Positions 1 through 5,778 of a DNA stretch of 8,835 bases are shown piece by piece. The stretch comes from Zavarzinia sp. Lineage in GTDB: Bacteria > Pseudomonadota > Alphaproteobacteria > Zavarziniales > Zavarziniaceae. The stretch spans positions 1 to 8,835 of the forward strand of contig JAQVKV010000054.1 in assembly GCA_028694545.1 (NCBI GenBank). The letters run 5' to 3'. A program made the position numbers and the translations under genes. The notes under the pieces are model-generated. The model worked only from the letters and a program-made list of their open reading frames with translations, ran no database searches and was not told the origin of the DNA. Every line of letters starts with the position of its first letter. The stretch's first letter is position 1.

Positions 1-1
1 C

Positions 2-196
2 TGCGCAAGGGGCTTACGCCACGCCTACGGCGTTCACGCGGCCTTGGCCAGCGTCCCCGAAACCAACATCAAGAAATGGCTGGGGCACGCGCACCTGGCG
101 ACCACCGAAATCTATCTCGACATGGCCCCACCCGAAGAGCGGGTTATCGCGCGGCGCATGTGGCCGGCGGACGATATGCAGGCGGCGGCGATATGA
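2..196 (+). CDS. Tyrosine-type site-specific recombinase/integrase, C-terminal fragment
   Basis: The last 64 codons of a phage-type integrase, read from base 2 to TGA at 194-196; the N-terminus lies left of the window. Visible catalytic landmarks are the second Arg (R6 of the fragment, in GLRHAYG), the Trp-Leu-Gly-His box (W26-H29) and the nucleophilic Tyr (Y38 in EIYLD). The residue three before the Arg, usually His in the HxxR box, is Arg here; from memory, basic residues at this position are common in integrases of mobile islands. The enzyme would cut and rejoin DNA at the attachment sites for integration and excision. It reads into the element, which fits an int gene near the left end. 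The family call is secure; the target site cannot be inferred. Confidence 0.92.
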   Translation, partial: CARGLRHAYGVHAALASVPETNIKKWLGHAHLATTEIYLDMAPPEERVIARRMWPADDMQAAAI

Positions 197-228
197 CGGG
201 AGACGAATAAGGGAGAGACAGGGCAACG

Positions 229-235
229 AAAGGAG
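229..235 (+). promoter_or_regulatory. Ribosome binding site for the 40-residue ORF
   Basis: AAAGGAG lies just upstream of the ATG at 241. It is a near-consensus Shine-Dalgarno sequence at suitable distance and is the main reason to believe that the short ORF is translated. Confidence 0.6.
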
Positions 236-240
236 ACGCC

Positions 241-363
241 ATGGAGCGCAGCACCGTAAACACATTGATCGAGCTTATCTGGACCATCGAGGAGCAGCTT
301 GCCGCCGTGCGGACCACACTCGAAAAGATCGAGACCGCTATCGCCGATGAGGTCGAGGGGTAG
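241..363 (+). CDS. Small hypothetical protein (40 aa), helical
   Basis: A 40-codon ORF from ATG 241 to TAG 361-363, preceded by a strong Shine-Dalgarno (AAAGGAG, 229-235). I do not recognise it. The product begins MERSTVNTLIELIW and continues as a run of Leu, Ile and Val spaced among Glu, Lys and Thr, so one long amphipathic helix is likely. That would suit a small dimerising or coiled-coil protein. There is no Cys, no signal peptide and no clear helix-turn-helix. It starts 44 bases after the recombinase stop on the same strand and is probably cotranscribed with it. A recombination-directionality or regulatory role is possible from position alone, but nothing in the sequence shows it. The ribosome binding site and codon use support expression; the function is unknown. 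Confidence 0.55.
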   Translation: MERSTVNTLIELIWTIEEQLAAVRTTLEKIETAIADEVEG

Positions 364-500
364 AGGTCACTTCCCCTTCCGGCATGTCCGGCACATGACC
401 GCAGGCAGCGCGGGCACGGTTCACGAACCCGGCACAGACGATCCCCATCGGATCACCCCCTTACAGGAAAAAAACGCGAAACTTGTTCCGCGCAAGATGT

Positions 501-517
501 GCGGGGTAATACCCCGC
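501..517. repeat. Inverted repeat GCGGGGT-AAT-ACCCCGC
   Basis: A perfect 7-base inverted repeat with a 3-base centre. It could be a protein-binding dyad or a hairpin. It lies about 200 bases upstream of the methyltransferase start, inside the structured non-coding block. Confidence 0.6.
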
Positions 518-548
518 CATGGTCGGCGGGCCTCTCGCCCCGCCTCAC

Positions 549-568
549 GGGGTCCGCAAGCGAACCCC
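549..568. repeat. Imperfect 20-base palindrome
   Basis: GGGGT at 549-553 pairs with ACCCC at 564-568, and CGC 555-557 pairs with GCG 560-562. One mismatched pair (554/563) and an AA centre interrupt it. It overlaps the CCCCG/CGGGG hairpin at 538-552, so the two cannot form together as stems. A DNA-binding operator is as plausible as a hairpin. Confidence 0.5.
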
Positions 569-572
569 GGCA

Positions 573-591
573 AGGGGGCGTGCCGCCCCCT
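573..591. repeat. Perfect hairpin AGGGGGCG-TGC-CGCCCCCT
   Basis: An 8-base perfect stem with a 3-base loop, the most stable hairpin in this intergenic region. It is followed by TGTGCATCCC rather than a T-run, so it is not a standard Rho-independent terminator. A similar but shorter hairpin lies at 3218-3232 on the other side of the restriction-modification cassette. Confidence 0.65.
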
Positions 592-650
592 GTGCATCCC
601 CCTGCCTGTACGTTTTCTGGGGATAACCAGCGGACACGTTTAGCGAAGTC

Positions 651-693
651 TGGCACTACATAGCTCACTCGTGCTATCAGATAAGAATGTTCT
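651..693 (+). promoter_or_regulatory. Possible promoter/operator of the restriction-modification operon
   Basis: The AT-richer bases just before the methyltransferase carry TATCAG at 675-680 as a possible -10, with the poor -35 candidate TGGCAC at 651-656, 18 bases apart. Two small dyads overlap it: ATAGC/GCTAT (660-664, 673-677) and AGAA-TG-TTCT (684-693). No controller-protein gene is present, so if the dyads matter, the methyltransferase itself or a host factor would be the reader. The elements are weak and rest on position. Confidence 0.2.
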
Positions 694-706
694 CTGATTG
701 TTCACG

Positions 707-2425
707 ATGAGAATCGATGTAATGTCCGCATCCTTCCAGCACCTCGCCCCCCCCGCCCCTTGCCCTATCTCAGAGGCCGTCGAGCTATTGGCAGTAAGCT
801 CGGGGGTGGAGGAGCGAGGTGCCGTTTACACTAAGCGAGAAGTTGTGGATTTCATGCTCGATCTTGCTGGCTATACTGTCGAGAGCCAGCTTACTCAAAT
901 GCGCCTTTTGGAGCCATCTTTTGGAAGCGGAGATTTTTTGCTCCCAGCAATCGACCGTTTACTTTCCGTAGCTAAGAAAAATGGCGATTTGAGCTACTCA
1001 TGCCTTCAGCCAGCAATCCGCGCCGTTGAGATCCATCGAGCCACATATGAGCAAGTTCGATCAACGGTTATCGAGCGGCTGACTTGTAGTGGCCTAAATC
1101 AAAATGACGCGATACGCCTTAGTGAGGCGTGGCTTCATCAAGGAGATTTCCTCATTGAAGAAATTTCTGGCCAATTTACCCATGTCATCGGAAACCCACC
1201 CTATGTAAGACAAGAAAACATTCCCGATATTCTGATGACTGAATATCGTCAGAGGTATAAAACAATTTACGATAGAGCTGATATTTATGTTCCATTTATC
1301 GAAAAATCCTTAAATTTATTGGAAATAGGAGGTGAACTTTCATTCATATGCTCTGATCGTTGGATGAAGAATAAATACGGGGAGAAACTCCGGTCCTTTA
1401 TCAGTGATGGATACAATTTAAAAATCTACGTCGACATGGTCGACACCGATGCGTTTCACGATGAAGTGAGCGCTTATCCGGGCATTGTTGTCATAGAGAA
1501 GAGCAGAGAAGTAACGACGCGCGTCTTTAGGCGGCCACTGTTAGACGCATCATTCCTGAGTCGGCTTGCGACCGAACTGACGGCGAAAAAATTGCCTAAA
1601 AAAAGCGATATTCGCGAAATTGCCAAAGTTGCGTCGGGAGCTACGCCGTGGGTGCTGGATTCATTTGATGAGCTCGCCCTCGCGAGAAGGTTGGAAGCGA
1701 ATTTTCCCACTCTTGAAGGCGCTGGCTGCAAAGTGGGGATCGGCGTTGCGACCGGCGCAGACGGCGCTTTCATAGGCAACTATGAAGACCTAGATGTTGA
1801 GCCCTCGCGCAAACTTCCCTTGGTTATGACACGCGACATCCTTGAGGGGCATGTATCGTGGCGTGGGAAGGGCATCGTCAATCCATTCGCCGATGATGGA
1901 AAACTTGTTAACCTCGAAGATTTCCCCAAGCTTCGATCCTATTTAGAAGAGCGAAAGCAACAAATCTCTGGCCGCCACATTGCGGAAAAAAACCCGCGTG
2001 GATGGTATAGAACAATCGATCGCATATACCCTGAACTGACGAATCGAGAAAAATTACTAATACCAGATATAAAAGGTGACGCATCTATCGTTTATGAAAA
2101 AGGAAATTTATATCCTCATCACAATTTATACTACATCGTGAGCGAGGAGTGGGACATTCACGCTCTTCAAGCCGTTATGAAATCCGGCATAGCCCGTCTA
2201 TTTGTTTCTTTGTATTGCACTCGCATGAGGGGAGGATACCTTCGCTTCCAAGCGCAATATTTGCGAAAAATACGCATCCCAAAATGGTCCACAGTGACAT
2301 CTGAGATGCGCTCTCGCCTTGCCAAGTATGCTGAAACAAAAGATAAGCACGACCTTAACGAAATTGTTGCGGAACTCTACGGATTGACACCCGATGAAAT
2401 GAATATGATTGAAGGAAAAAACTAG
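707..2425 (+). CDS. Type II DNA N6-adenine methyltransferase, predicted CTCGAG specificity (M.PaeR7I/M.XhoI type)
   Basis: Methylates adenine in the recognition site, protecting host DNA from the endonuclease encoded next to it. Numbering below is from the alternative upstream TTG at 698; ATG 707 is used here and ATG 722 is also possible, as no start has a good ribosome binding site. Domains in order: the [15 protein letters not shown] segment (40-54) typical of the N-terminus of this class, the S-adenosylmethionine-binding motif [10 protein letters not shown] (72-80), an acidic motif II residue in AVEIH (E111), GDF (149-151), and the catalytic motif IV NPPY (166-169) of N6-adenine enzymes. 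The C-terminal half from about 330 looks like a TaqI-type target-recognition domain. At about 570 residues it is full length. Only 2 bases separate it from the endonuclease, so the two form one operon with the methylase first. Specificity is inferred from the partner. Codon use is clearly more AT-rich than the flanks. Confidence 0.88.
   Translation: MRIDVMSASFQHLAPPAPCPISEAVELLAVSSGVEERGAVYTKREVVDFMLDLAGYTVESQLTQMRLLEPSFGSGDFLLPAIDRLLSVAKKNGDLSYSCLQPAIRAVEIHRATYEQVRSTVIERLTCSGLNQNDAIRLSEAWLHQGDFLIEEISGQFTHVIGNPPYVRQENIPDILMTEYRQRYKTIYDRADIYVPFIEKSLNLLEIGGELSFICSDRWMKNKYGEKLRSFISDGYNLKIYVDMVDTDAFHDEVSAYPGIVVIEKSREVTTRVFRRPLLDASFLSRLATELTAKKLPKKSDIREIAKVASGATPWVLDSFDELALARRLEANFPTLEGAGCKVGIGVATGADGAFIGNYEDLDVEPSRKLPLVMTRDILEGHVSWRGKGIVNPFADDGKLVNLEDFPKLRSYLEERKQQISGRHIAEKNPRGWYRTIDRIYPELTNREKLLIPDIKGDASIVYEKGNLYPHHNLYYIVSEEWDIHALQAVMKSGIARLFVSLYCTRMRGGYLRFQAQYLRKIRIPKWSTVTSEMRSRLAKYAETKDKHDLNEIVAELYGLTPDEMNMIEGKN
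2412..2416 (+). promoter_or_regulatory. Ribosome binding site of the endonuclease gene, inside the methyltransferase 3' end
   Basis: An AAGGA-type Shine-Dalgarno lies in the last codons of the methyltransferase, about 11 bases before the endonuclease ATG at 2428. Its location suggests translational coupling, with the endonuclease made only after the methylase has been translated. Confidence 0.4.
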
Positions 2426-2427
2426 AT

Positions 2428-3165
2428 ATGAGTCTAAATCTTGCAAACTATGACGGGCAGGCGCGCGAAGCCATTAAATTGTTCTGGGGAAATCGCGAAG
2501 CCGCCGCTTCAAAACAAATTAAAGCCGGAAATAAGGATGCAGGAACGCGCGGCGCAGTCACCGCAGGAAAAAATATGGACGGCTTTCTTTTAATGGCTCA
2601 GTCTATAGTAGAAATGAATGGACTTTCCACGAAAAATATTTGCTCACAGAAGCGAGTATTGACATTGCCGGGATATTTTAGGCCGACAAAAGTCTGGGAT
2701 ATGCTTGTTATGCACAAAGGTCGCCTTGTTGCAGCTTTGGAATTTAAATCTCAAGTCGGACCTTCCTTTGGAAATAATTTTAACAATCGCTCTGAAGAGG
2801 CAATCGGAACGGCACATGATCTCTGGACTGCCTTTCGAGAGGGTGCGTTTGGTCAGGATGCTCCTCGCCCATTTCTCGGTTGGATTATGCTTCTTGAAGA
2901 TTGCCCTCGGTCAAATTCACCCGTGAGAGACAAAGAGCCACATTTTCCCGTTGATCCGGTCTTCAAGAAGTCATCTTATGCTGCGAGATATGACAATCTT
3001 TGTAAGCGGTTAGTTCAAGAAGGGCTTTATTCAAGCGCCGCATTTCTGACCTCACCTAGAAGTGCTGAAGCTGATGGGCAATATAGAAGTTTAAGTGAAA
3101 TTGCGTCACTGAAGACATTTGCTGTCGATTTTGCGAGCCACATAGCGGCGACCGCCGCGAAATAG
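2428..3165 (+). CDS. Type II restriction endonuclease, XhoI/PaeR7I family (predicted CTCGAG)
   Basis: Cuts double-stranded DNA at unmethylated recognition sites. The 245-residue product matches the length and layout of PaeR7I/XhoI as I recall them, including PGYFRPTKVWDML (81-93), the GPSFGNNFNNR block (111-121) and GTAHDLWTAFREGAFG (127-142). A PD-(D/E)xK-type active site is visible: D91, then E105 and K107 in the sequence ALEFKSQVG. XhoI and PaeR7I recognise CTCGAG; I infer the same here from the conserved blocks. The gene follows the methyltransferase by 2 bases and has no controller protein. It is AT-richer than its surroundings, which suggests the pair was acquired together. The reading frame is intact, so it is probably active. 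Other families are unlikely. Confidence 0.9.
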   Translation: MSLNLANYDGQAREAIKLFWGNREAAASKQIKAGNKDAGTRGAVTAGKNMDGFLLMAQSIVEMNGLSTKNICSQKRVLTLPGYFRPTKVWDMLVMHKGRLVAALEFKSQVGPSFGNNFNNRSEEAIGTAHDLWTAFREGAFGQDAPRPFLGWIMLLEDCPRSNSPVRDKEPHFPVDPVFKKSSYAARYDNLCKRLVQEGLYSSAAFLTSPRSAEADGQYRSLSEIASLKTFAVDFASHIAATAAK

Positions 3166-3217
3166 AGACCCTTGGAGAAAATTAAATTGGCGGTTAGCCC
3201 TTAGAGATAGTCCCCTA

Positions 3218-3232
3218 AGGGGCGTCGCCCCT
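3218..3232. repeat. Hairpin AGGGGC-GTC-GCCCCT
   Basis: A perfect 6-base stem with a 3-base loop, 53 bases past the endonuclease stop. It competes with the overlapping CCCC-TAA-GGGG stem at 3212-3222. It resembles the hairpin at 573-591, and a GCATCC motif lies a short way downstream of both. Confidence 0.55.
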
Positions 3233-3325
3233 CGCGCAGGCAAGGCATCCAAACGTCTCCACCCTTCGGGCGGACCCTCGTTCGGAGCCTCCTTGCCCTT
3301 CTACCCCCACTCTCGGCGAGGCCAA

Positions 3326-3343
3326 GGGTTGCATGAGCAACCC
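3326..3343 (+). promoter_or_regulatory. Hairpin in the ardA leader (GGGTTGC-ATGA-GCAACCC)
   Basis: A perfect 7-base stem with a 4-base loop, ending 22 bases before the ardA start and just upstream of its ribosome binding site. At that distance it could act as an operator in DNA or as a leader hairpin in RNA. ArdA genes on mobile elements are often expressed mainly on entry into a new cell, so a control structure here would make sense, but the mechanism is not visible. Confidence 0.4.
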
Positions 3344-3365
3344 CTAACCCACGGAGAGAAGGGAC

Positions 3366-3872
3366 ATGACAACGACGCTTTTCGCCCAGCCTTACGATAT
3401 TTCGGCTACGGGCTTTTATTTTGAAACCATCGAAGAATATGAGGCTTGCGCGGCCAAGGCGGTGAACGCCTACGGCCAGCCTGTCGAGGAATTTGAAATC
3501 CAGTTCATCGACGGCGAGCGGATAGATTGCGAGCTGGCCGAGGCCATCGGCCTTACTCAAGGCAATCTCCGCGCCTTCCTCGAATGCGTGGACGCATGGG
3601 AAGACTGGCAAAAAACCAATGTGATTATCGCAGTCGGGGAATGCGGCTATCCTTTTGACCCGAAGACCGATCCCCAAGATTACGACGTGGATGTCTACGC
3701 GGCGGAAAGCCTGCGCGATCTCGCCATGCAGTTTGTCGATGAAGGATTGTTCGGCGAGGTGCCCAAGCCCTTGGCCTATTACATCGACTATGACGCGATA
3801 GCCCATGACCTCGGCACGGAATACGTCGAAACCGTCATTGCCGGGGAGAGGATCGTTTATGCCTGCCGGTGA
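3366..3872 (+). CDS. ardA: Anti-restriction protein ArdA
   Basis: ArdA proteins mimic bent B-form DNA and occupy the DNA-binding site of type I restriction-modification enzymes, shielding incoming mobile DNA. The 168-residue length is typical of the family. The product is strongly acidic throughout, with many Asp and Glu spaced along short segments. The conserved C-terminal block is visible at 128-150 (LFGEVPKPLAYYIDYDAIAHD and following), after YDVDVYAAESLRDLAMQFVDE (106-126). ATG 3366 follows a purine-rich ribosome binding site (GGAGAGAAGGG, 3353-3363). It is convergent with the relaxase gene; the two stop codons are 6 bases apart with no terminator between them. It gives the element protection against type I enzymes but would not be expected to inhibit the type II endonuclease next door. 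Family assignment is firm; activity is inferred. Confidence 0.9.
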   Translation: MTTTLFAQPYDISATGFYFETIEEYEACAAKAVNAYGQPVEEFEIQFIDGERIDCELAEAIGLTQGNLRAFLECVDAWEDWQKTNVIIAVGECGYPFDPKTDPQDYDVDVYAAESLRDLAMQFVDEGLFGEVPKPLAYYIDYDAIAHDLGTEYVETVIAGERIVYACR

Positions 3873-3878
3873 GCGTCA

Positions 3879-5225
3879 TCACCGCCCCGGCGCTGGTCCT
3901 TCTCGCTGGCGGGAACGCCGGGGACGCTCTTCGCTTCTCCTGCGTTCTTTGAAGGCTTCCCGCCGGGCGGCGCGTTCGGCCTCGGCTTCCCGGACGGCAT
4001 CTTGCGCCATGTCCCGGAATACCTTCGCATCCTCTTTCAGTTCGCGCGTGACGGCCTCATTGGCTTGGCGTTCTCGTTCCCGCGCCTGCATGGCCGTCCG
4101 CCGTTGTGCCAGTTGATGGGCGGCAAGCCGTTCTTGTTCCTCCCGGTCCCGTTGGCGGGCGGTTTCGGCTTCTACGGTATTGCGCTCCAAGGTGCGTTTG
4201 CGCTCGCCCCTTAAACGATCCCATAGCCCTGCAAGGCCGCCGCGCAGCCGGTCTTGGCGCTGTAGCTCTTCCATCTGCTGGCGTTGTTGTGCCGCTTCTT
4301 GAAACGCACTCCGGCGCTCTCCTTGCTGCTGTTTAAGGGCTTCTCGCGCAGCTTGGGCTTGCTGGCGTTCGCGCTCTTCCTTGGCCGCGACTTCGCGCCG
4401 GAAGGCTTCCATCTTCTCTTCCATGGCGCGGGCTATATCGCGCTTTGCATCGGCAACGCTCGGCAGGGTGTCGGCTTCGCCCAGCCTCTCCCGCACGGCC
4501 TTGGTTCTTACTCCCGTCCATTTGGCGATTGCATAGACTTCGCCCCGATGATCCACCGCGACATAGCTCCGGCGATCCCCTTGCACCAGCCAATACCCTC
4601 GCTCTTGCAGGGCGTTCGTGAAAGCCCCCCTTGAATCCGAAATCGCCCAGGCATCCTGAAACGCAGCCTTGATTGTCCGTGGATCGTCGCCCCGGCGCTT
4701 GGCCTGTTGCCATTCCGCCAAGGTGAAATTGCGAGGATCACGATCCCCCGTAACGGCCAAGCCGCGCGGCATCGTCCAGCCGTGCTCAAGATAGAGATCA
4801 CGGGCAATGTCTTGCAGCTTGAGCCGGGAATGCGGGAGGGGAACCGCCTTCATTTGCTGTGTGTCGATCCTCGACCACACCGCATGGGCATGACGGCGCA
4901 ATTTGCCGTCATCGCCGTATTTTTCGTGGAAGACGATAGCGCGCGGTTGTCCGGTCAGGCCGAGCTTGTTTTCAACGCGCTCAATCGCCTGTTTGAATTC
5001 TTCATCGGAGACGGACGCATCCTTGGGCGGGTTCAGGCTCAAGGAAAACATATGCTGTTTGCATTTCGTCCCCCTCGAAATCGCGTAGCTCTCCTGCAAC
5101 GCGCCGTCCAGATCGTCGGCGACGAAGCCGCGAAGCTCCGCCACCTGAACACGCTCATTCTCCGCCTTCATCAAATGGCGGGCAAGGTCACGCGCCCCGC
5201 CGCGCTGATTGCCGACCAGAATCAA
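3879..5225 (-). CDS. Relaxase/mobilization nuclease (MobA/VirD2 type)
   Basis: Nicks one strand at the origin of transfer, stays bound to the 5' end and leads it into the recipient. Of 448 residues, the first 260 or so are the nuclease domain. The metal-binding histidines are visible as H100 (VFHEKYGDD) and H112/H114 (RRHAHAVWSRID). The segment LSLNPP (62-67) fits the strand preceding the helix in this family. The usual N-terminal catalytic Tyr is not obvious: H17 sits in the expected place (LARHLM), and the nearest Tyr is Y47. From about 262 to the end the protein is an Arg/Glu/Gln-rich predicted coiled coil, as is common in mobilization relaxases. The start is TTG at 5225, overlapping the mobC stop (TTGA); the sequence MILVGNQRGGARDLARHLM fits family N-termini, so this start is preferred. 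It is the last gene of the mob operon. Confidence 0.88.
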   Translation of the reverse strand: MILVGNQRGGARDLARHLMKAENERVQVAELRGFVADDLDGALQESYAISRGTKCKQHMFSLSLNPPKDASVSDEEFKQAIERVENKLGLTGQPRAIVFHEKYGDDGKLRRHAHAVWSRIDTQQMKAVPLPHSRLKLQDIARDLYLEHGWTMPRGLAVTGDRDPRNFTLAEWQQAKRRGDDPRTIKAAFQDAWAISDSRGAFTNALQERGYWLVQGDRRSYVAVDHRGEVYAIAKWTGVRTKAVRERLGEADTLPSVADAKRDIARAMEEKMEAFRREVAAKEERERQQAQAAREALKQQQGERRSAFQEAAQQRQQMEELQRQDRLRGGLAGLWDRLRGERKRTLERNTVEAETARQRDREEQERLAAHQLAQRRTAMQARERERQANEAVTRELKEDAKVFRDMAQDAVREAEAERAARREAFKERRRSEERPRRSRQREGPAPGR

Positions 5226-5647
5226 GACGCGCCCCCGGATTTAAGGCCGAGTGCCCCAACCAGCGCTGCCCGCATCTCCCGGACATGGGCGCAGGCTTCA
5301 TGCAAGGCTGTGCGTTCGTCTGCGGCCAGATGGAGCCGCCCGGCTTCGGCGGCAGCCGCCAGCAGGCACAAATGCTTGGAAATATCGGACTGGCCGAGTG
5401 CGCCCAGCACTTGCCCCAGCAAGGCATAATCCATCGAGGGGGCGCGGACGTTTCGCCGGCGGGCGTTATGCCCATCCAGCAGTTCAGAGCGGATATAAGC
5501 CCCAAGCGCGCGGTTTCCGGCCTTGCGTTCGAGATATGCCCGCTCGTCCGCGTTCAAGCGCAGAGAGAACGGTGCAGGCCGCTCCCGCTTCGTCGTCCGG
5601 GCACGCTTTGCCGCCCGTGCAAAGGTTTCTGTGGATGAACCGCTCAT
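5222..5647 (-). CDS. mobC: MobC-like relaxosome accessory protein
   Basis: A 141-residue basic protein. MobC-type proteins bind the origin of transfer and help open the strands for the relaxase. A ribbon-helix-helix-like segment is visible at 26-57: a strand (PFSLRL), helix one (NADERAYLERKAG) and helix two (ALGAYIRSELL). The N-terminus is rich in Lys and Arg, and the C-terminal half is Ala/Leu-rich and helical. The ATG at 5647 overlaps the stop of the upstream small ORF (ATGA), and its own stop overlaps the relaxase TTG start, so all three genes are likely translationally coupled. Order and size match mobC-relaxase pairs of mobilizable elements. The symbol is by family and context; identity to any one MobC may be low. 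Confidence 0.78.
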   Translation of the reverse strand: MSGSSTETFARAAKRARTTKRERPAPFSLRLNADERAYLERKAGNRALGAYIRSELLDGHNARRRNVRAPSMDYALLGQVLGALGQSDISKHLCLLAAAAEAGRLHLAADERTALHEACAHVREMRAALVGALGLKSGGAS

Positions 5648-5778
5648 GGCTGCGGTCCTTCCTCGTCAAAGCCATTCTGATTGAGCACAATCAGATCATC
5701 GCGGTAAGGCTTTAGCTGTTCTTCCCAGTCGGTTAAGGTCTCAAGGAATCGGTTTAGACTCTCCTCCGTCAGGTGCAC
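5644..5778 (-). CDS. Small ORF at the head of the mob operon (44 aa), or remnant of a truncated gene
   Basis: An open frame on the minus strand that ends in TGA overlapping the mobC ATG (ATGA). The product from GTG 5778 starts HLTEESLNRFLETL after the initiator and ends GFDEEGPQP. It is acidic, probably mostly helical, and not one I recognise. An in-frame TGA lies at 5798-5796, only 6 codons before the GTG, and no ATG is available, so the start is doubtful and there is no good ribosome binding site. The tight overlap with mobC and the protein-like composition argue that the frame is or was coding. It may be a short relaxosome accessory protein, or the C-terminal tail of a longer gene cut off at the element's right end. 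Confidence 0.5.
   Translation of the reverse strand: MHLTEESLNRFLETLTDWEEQLKPYRDDLIVLNQNGFDEEGPQP

Larger units (their letters stand above)
364..697. other. Structured non-coding region with clustered inverted repeats (candidate oriT or regulatory region)
   Basis: About 330 bases with no convincing gene. It holds at least seven short inverted repeats in a row: 383-397 (CATGT/ACATG), 418-429 (GGTTC/GAACC), 440-454 (GATCC/GGATC), 501-517 (GCGGGGT/ACCCCGC), 538-552 (CCCCG/CGGGG), 549-568 (imperfect 20-base dyad) and 573-591 (8-base stem). A smaller one lies at 617-630 (CTGG/CCAG), and 596-601 pairs with 619-624 (ATCCCC/GGGGAT). Several overlap, so they are alternative folds. Such clusters occur at origins of transfer, replication origins and transcript ends; the sequence alone does not choose among these. 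No T-run follows the strong hairpins, which argues against a simple terminator. Confidence 0.45.
3166..3365. other. Structured intergenic region between the restriction-modification pair and ardA
   Basis: Two hundred bases without a gene. From left to right: overlapping hairpins CCCC-TAA-GGGG (3212-3222) and AGGGGC-GTC-GCCCCT (3218-3232); a long-range inverted repeat GGCAAGG/CCTTGCC (3239-3245 and 3291-3297); within it a hairpin with one mismatch, TCC-A-CCC-TTC-GGG-C-GGA (3258-3274); and GGGTTGC-ATGA-GCAACCC (3326-3343) ahead of ardA. GC content returns to high here after the AT-richer cassette. It may hold the cassette's transcript end, the ardA promoter/leader, or part of an origin of transfer. 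No T-run follows the stems. Confidence 0.4.

Noticed and set aside
418..429. GGTTC-AC-GAACC as a possible tRNA T-arm and integration target
   Set aside because: No acceptor stem, anticodon arm or CCA end surrounds it, so it is just another short dyad.
573..591. Rho-independent terminator
   Set aside because: The stem is strong, but no T-run follows on either strand.
299..643. Plus-strand open frame through the inverted-repeat region (ATG at 395 or TTG at 299)
   Set aside because: No ribosome binding site. It starts inside the 40-residue ORF or just after it and runs through the hairpins, and its C-terminal half is an Arg/Pro/Gly-rich translation of the repeats.
453..668. Minus-strand open frame of 71 codons in the same non-coding region
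   Set aside because: Its composition follows the GC-rich hairpins, it has no ribosome binding site and no similarity I recognise, and it would overlap the R-M promoter region head-on.
3201..3806. Minus-strand open frame of 201 codons overlapping ardA
   Set aside because: It is antisense to ardA, which has a good ribosome binding site and clear family features.
4707..5429. Plus-strand open frame of 240 codons opposite the relaxase and mobC
   Set aside because: It is antisense to two genes with recognisable domains and crosses their boundary, so it is a shadow frame.
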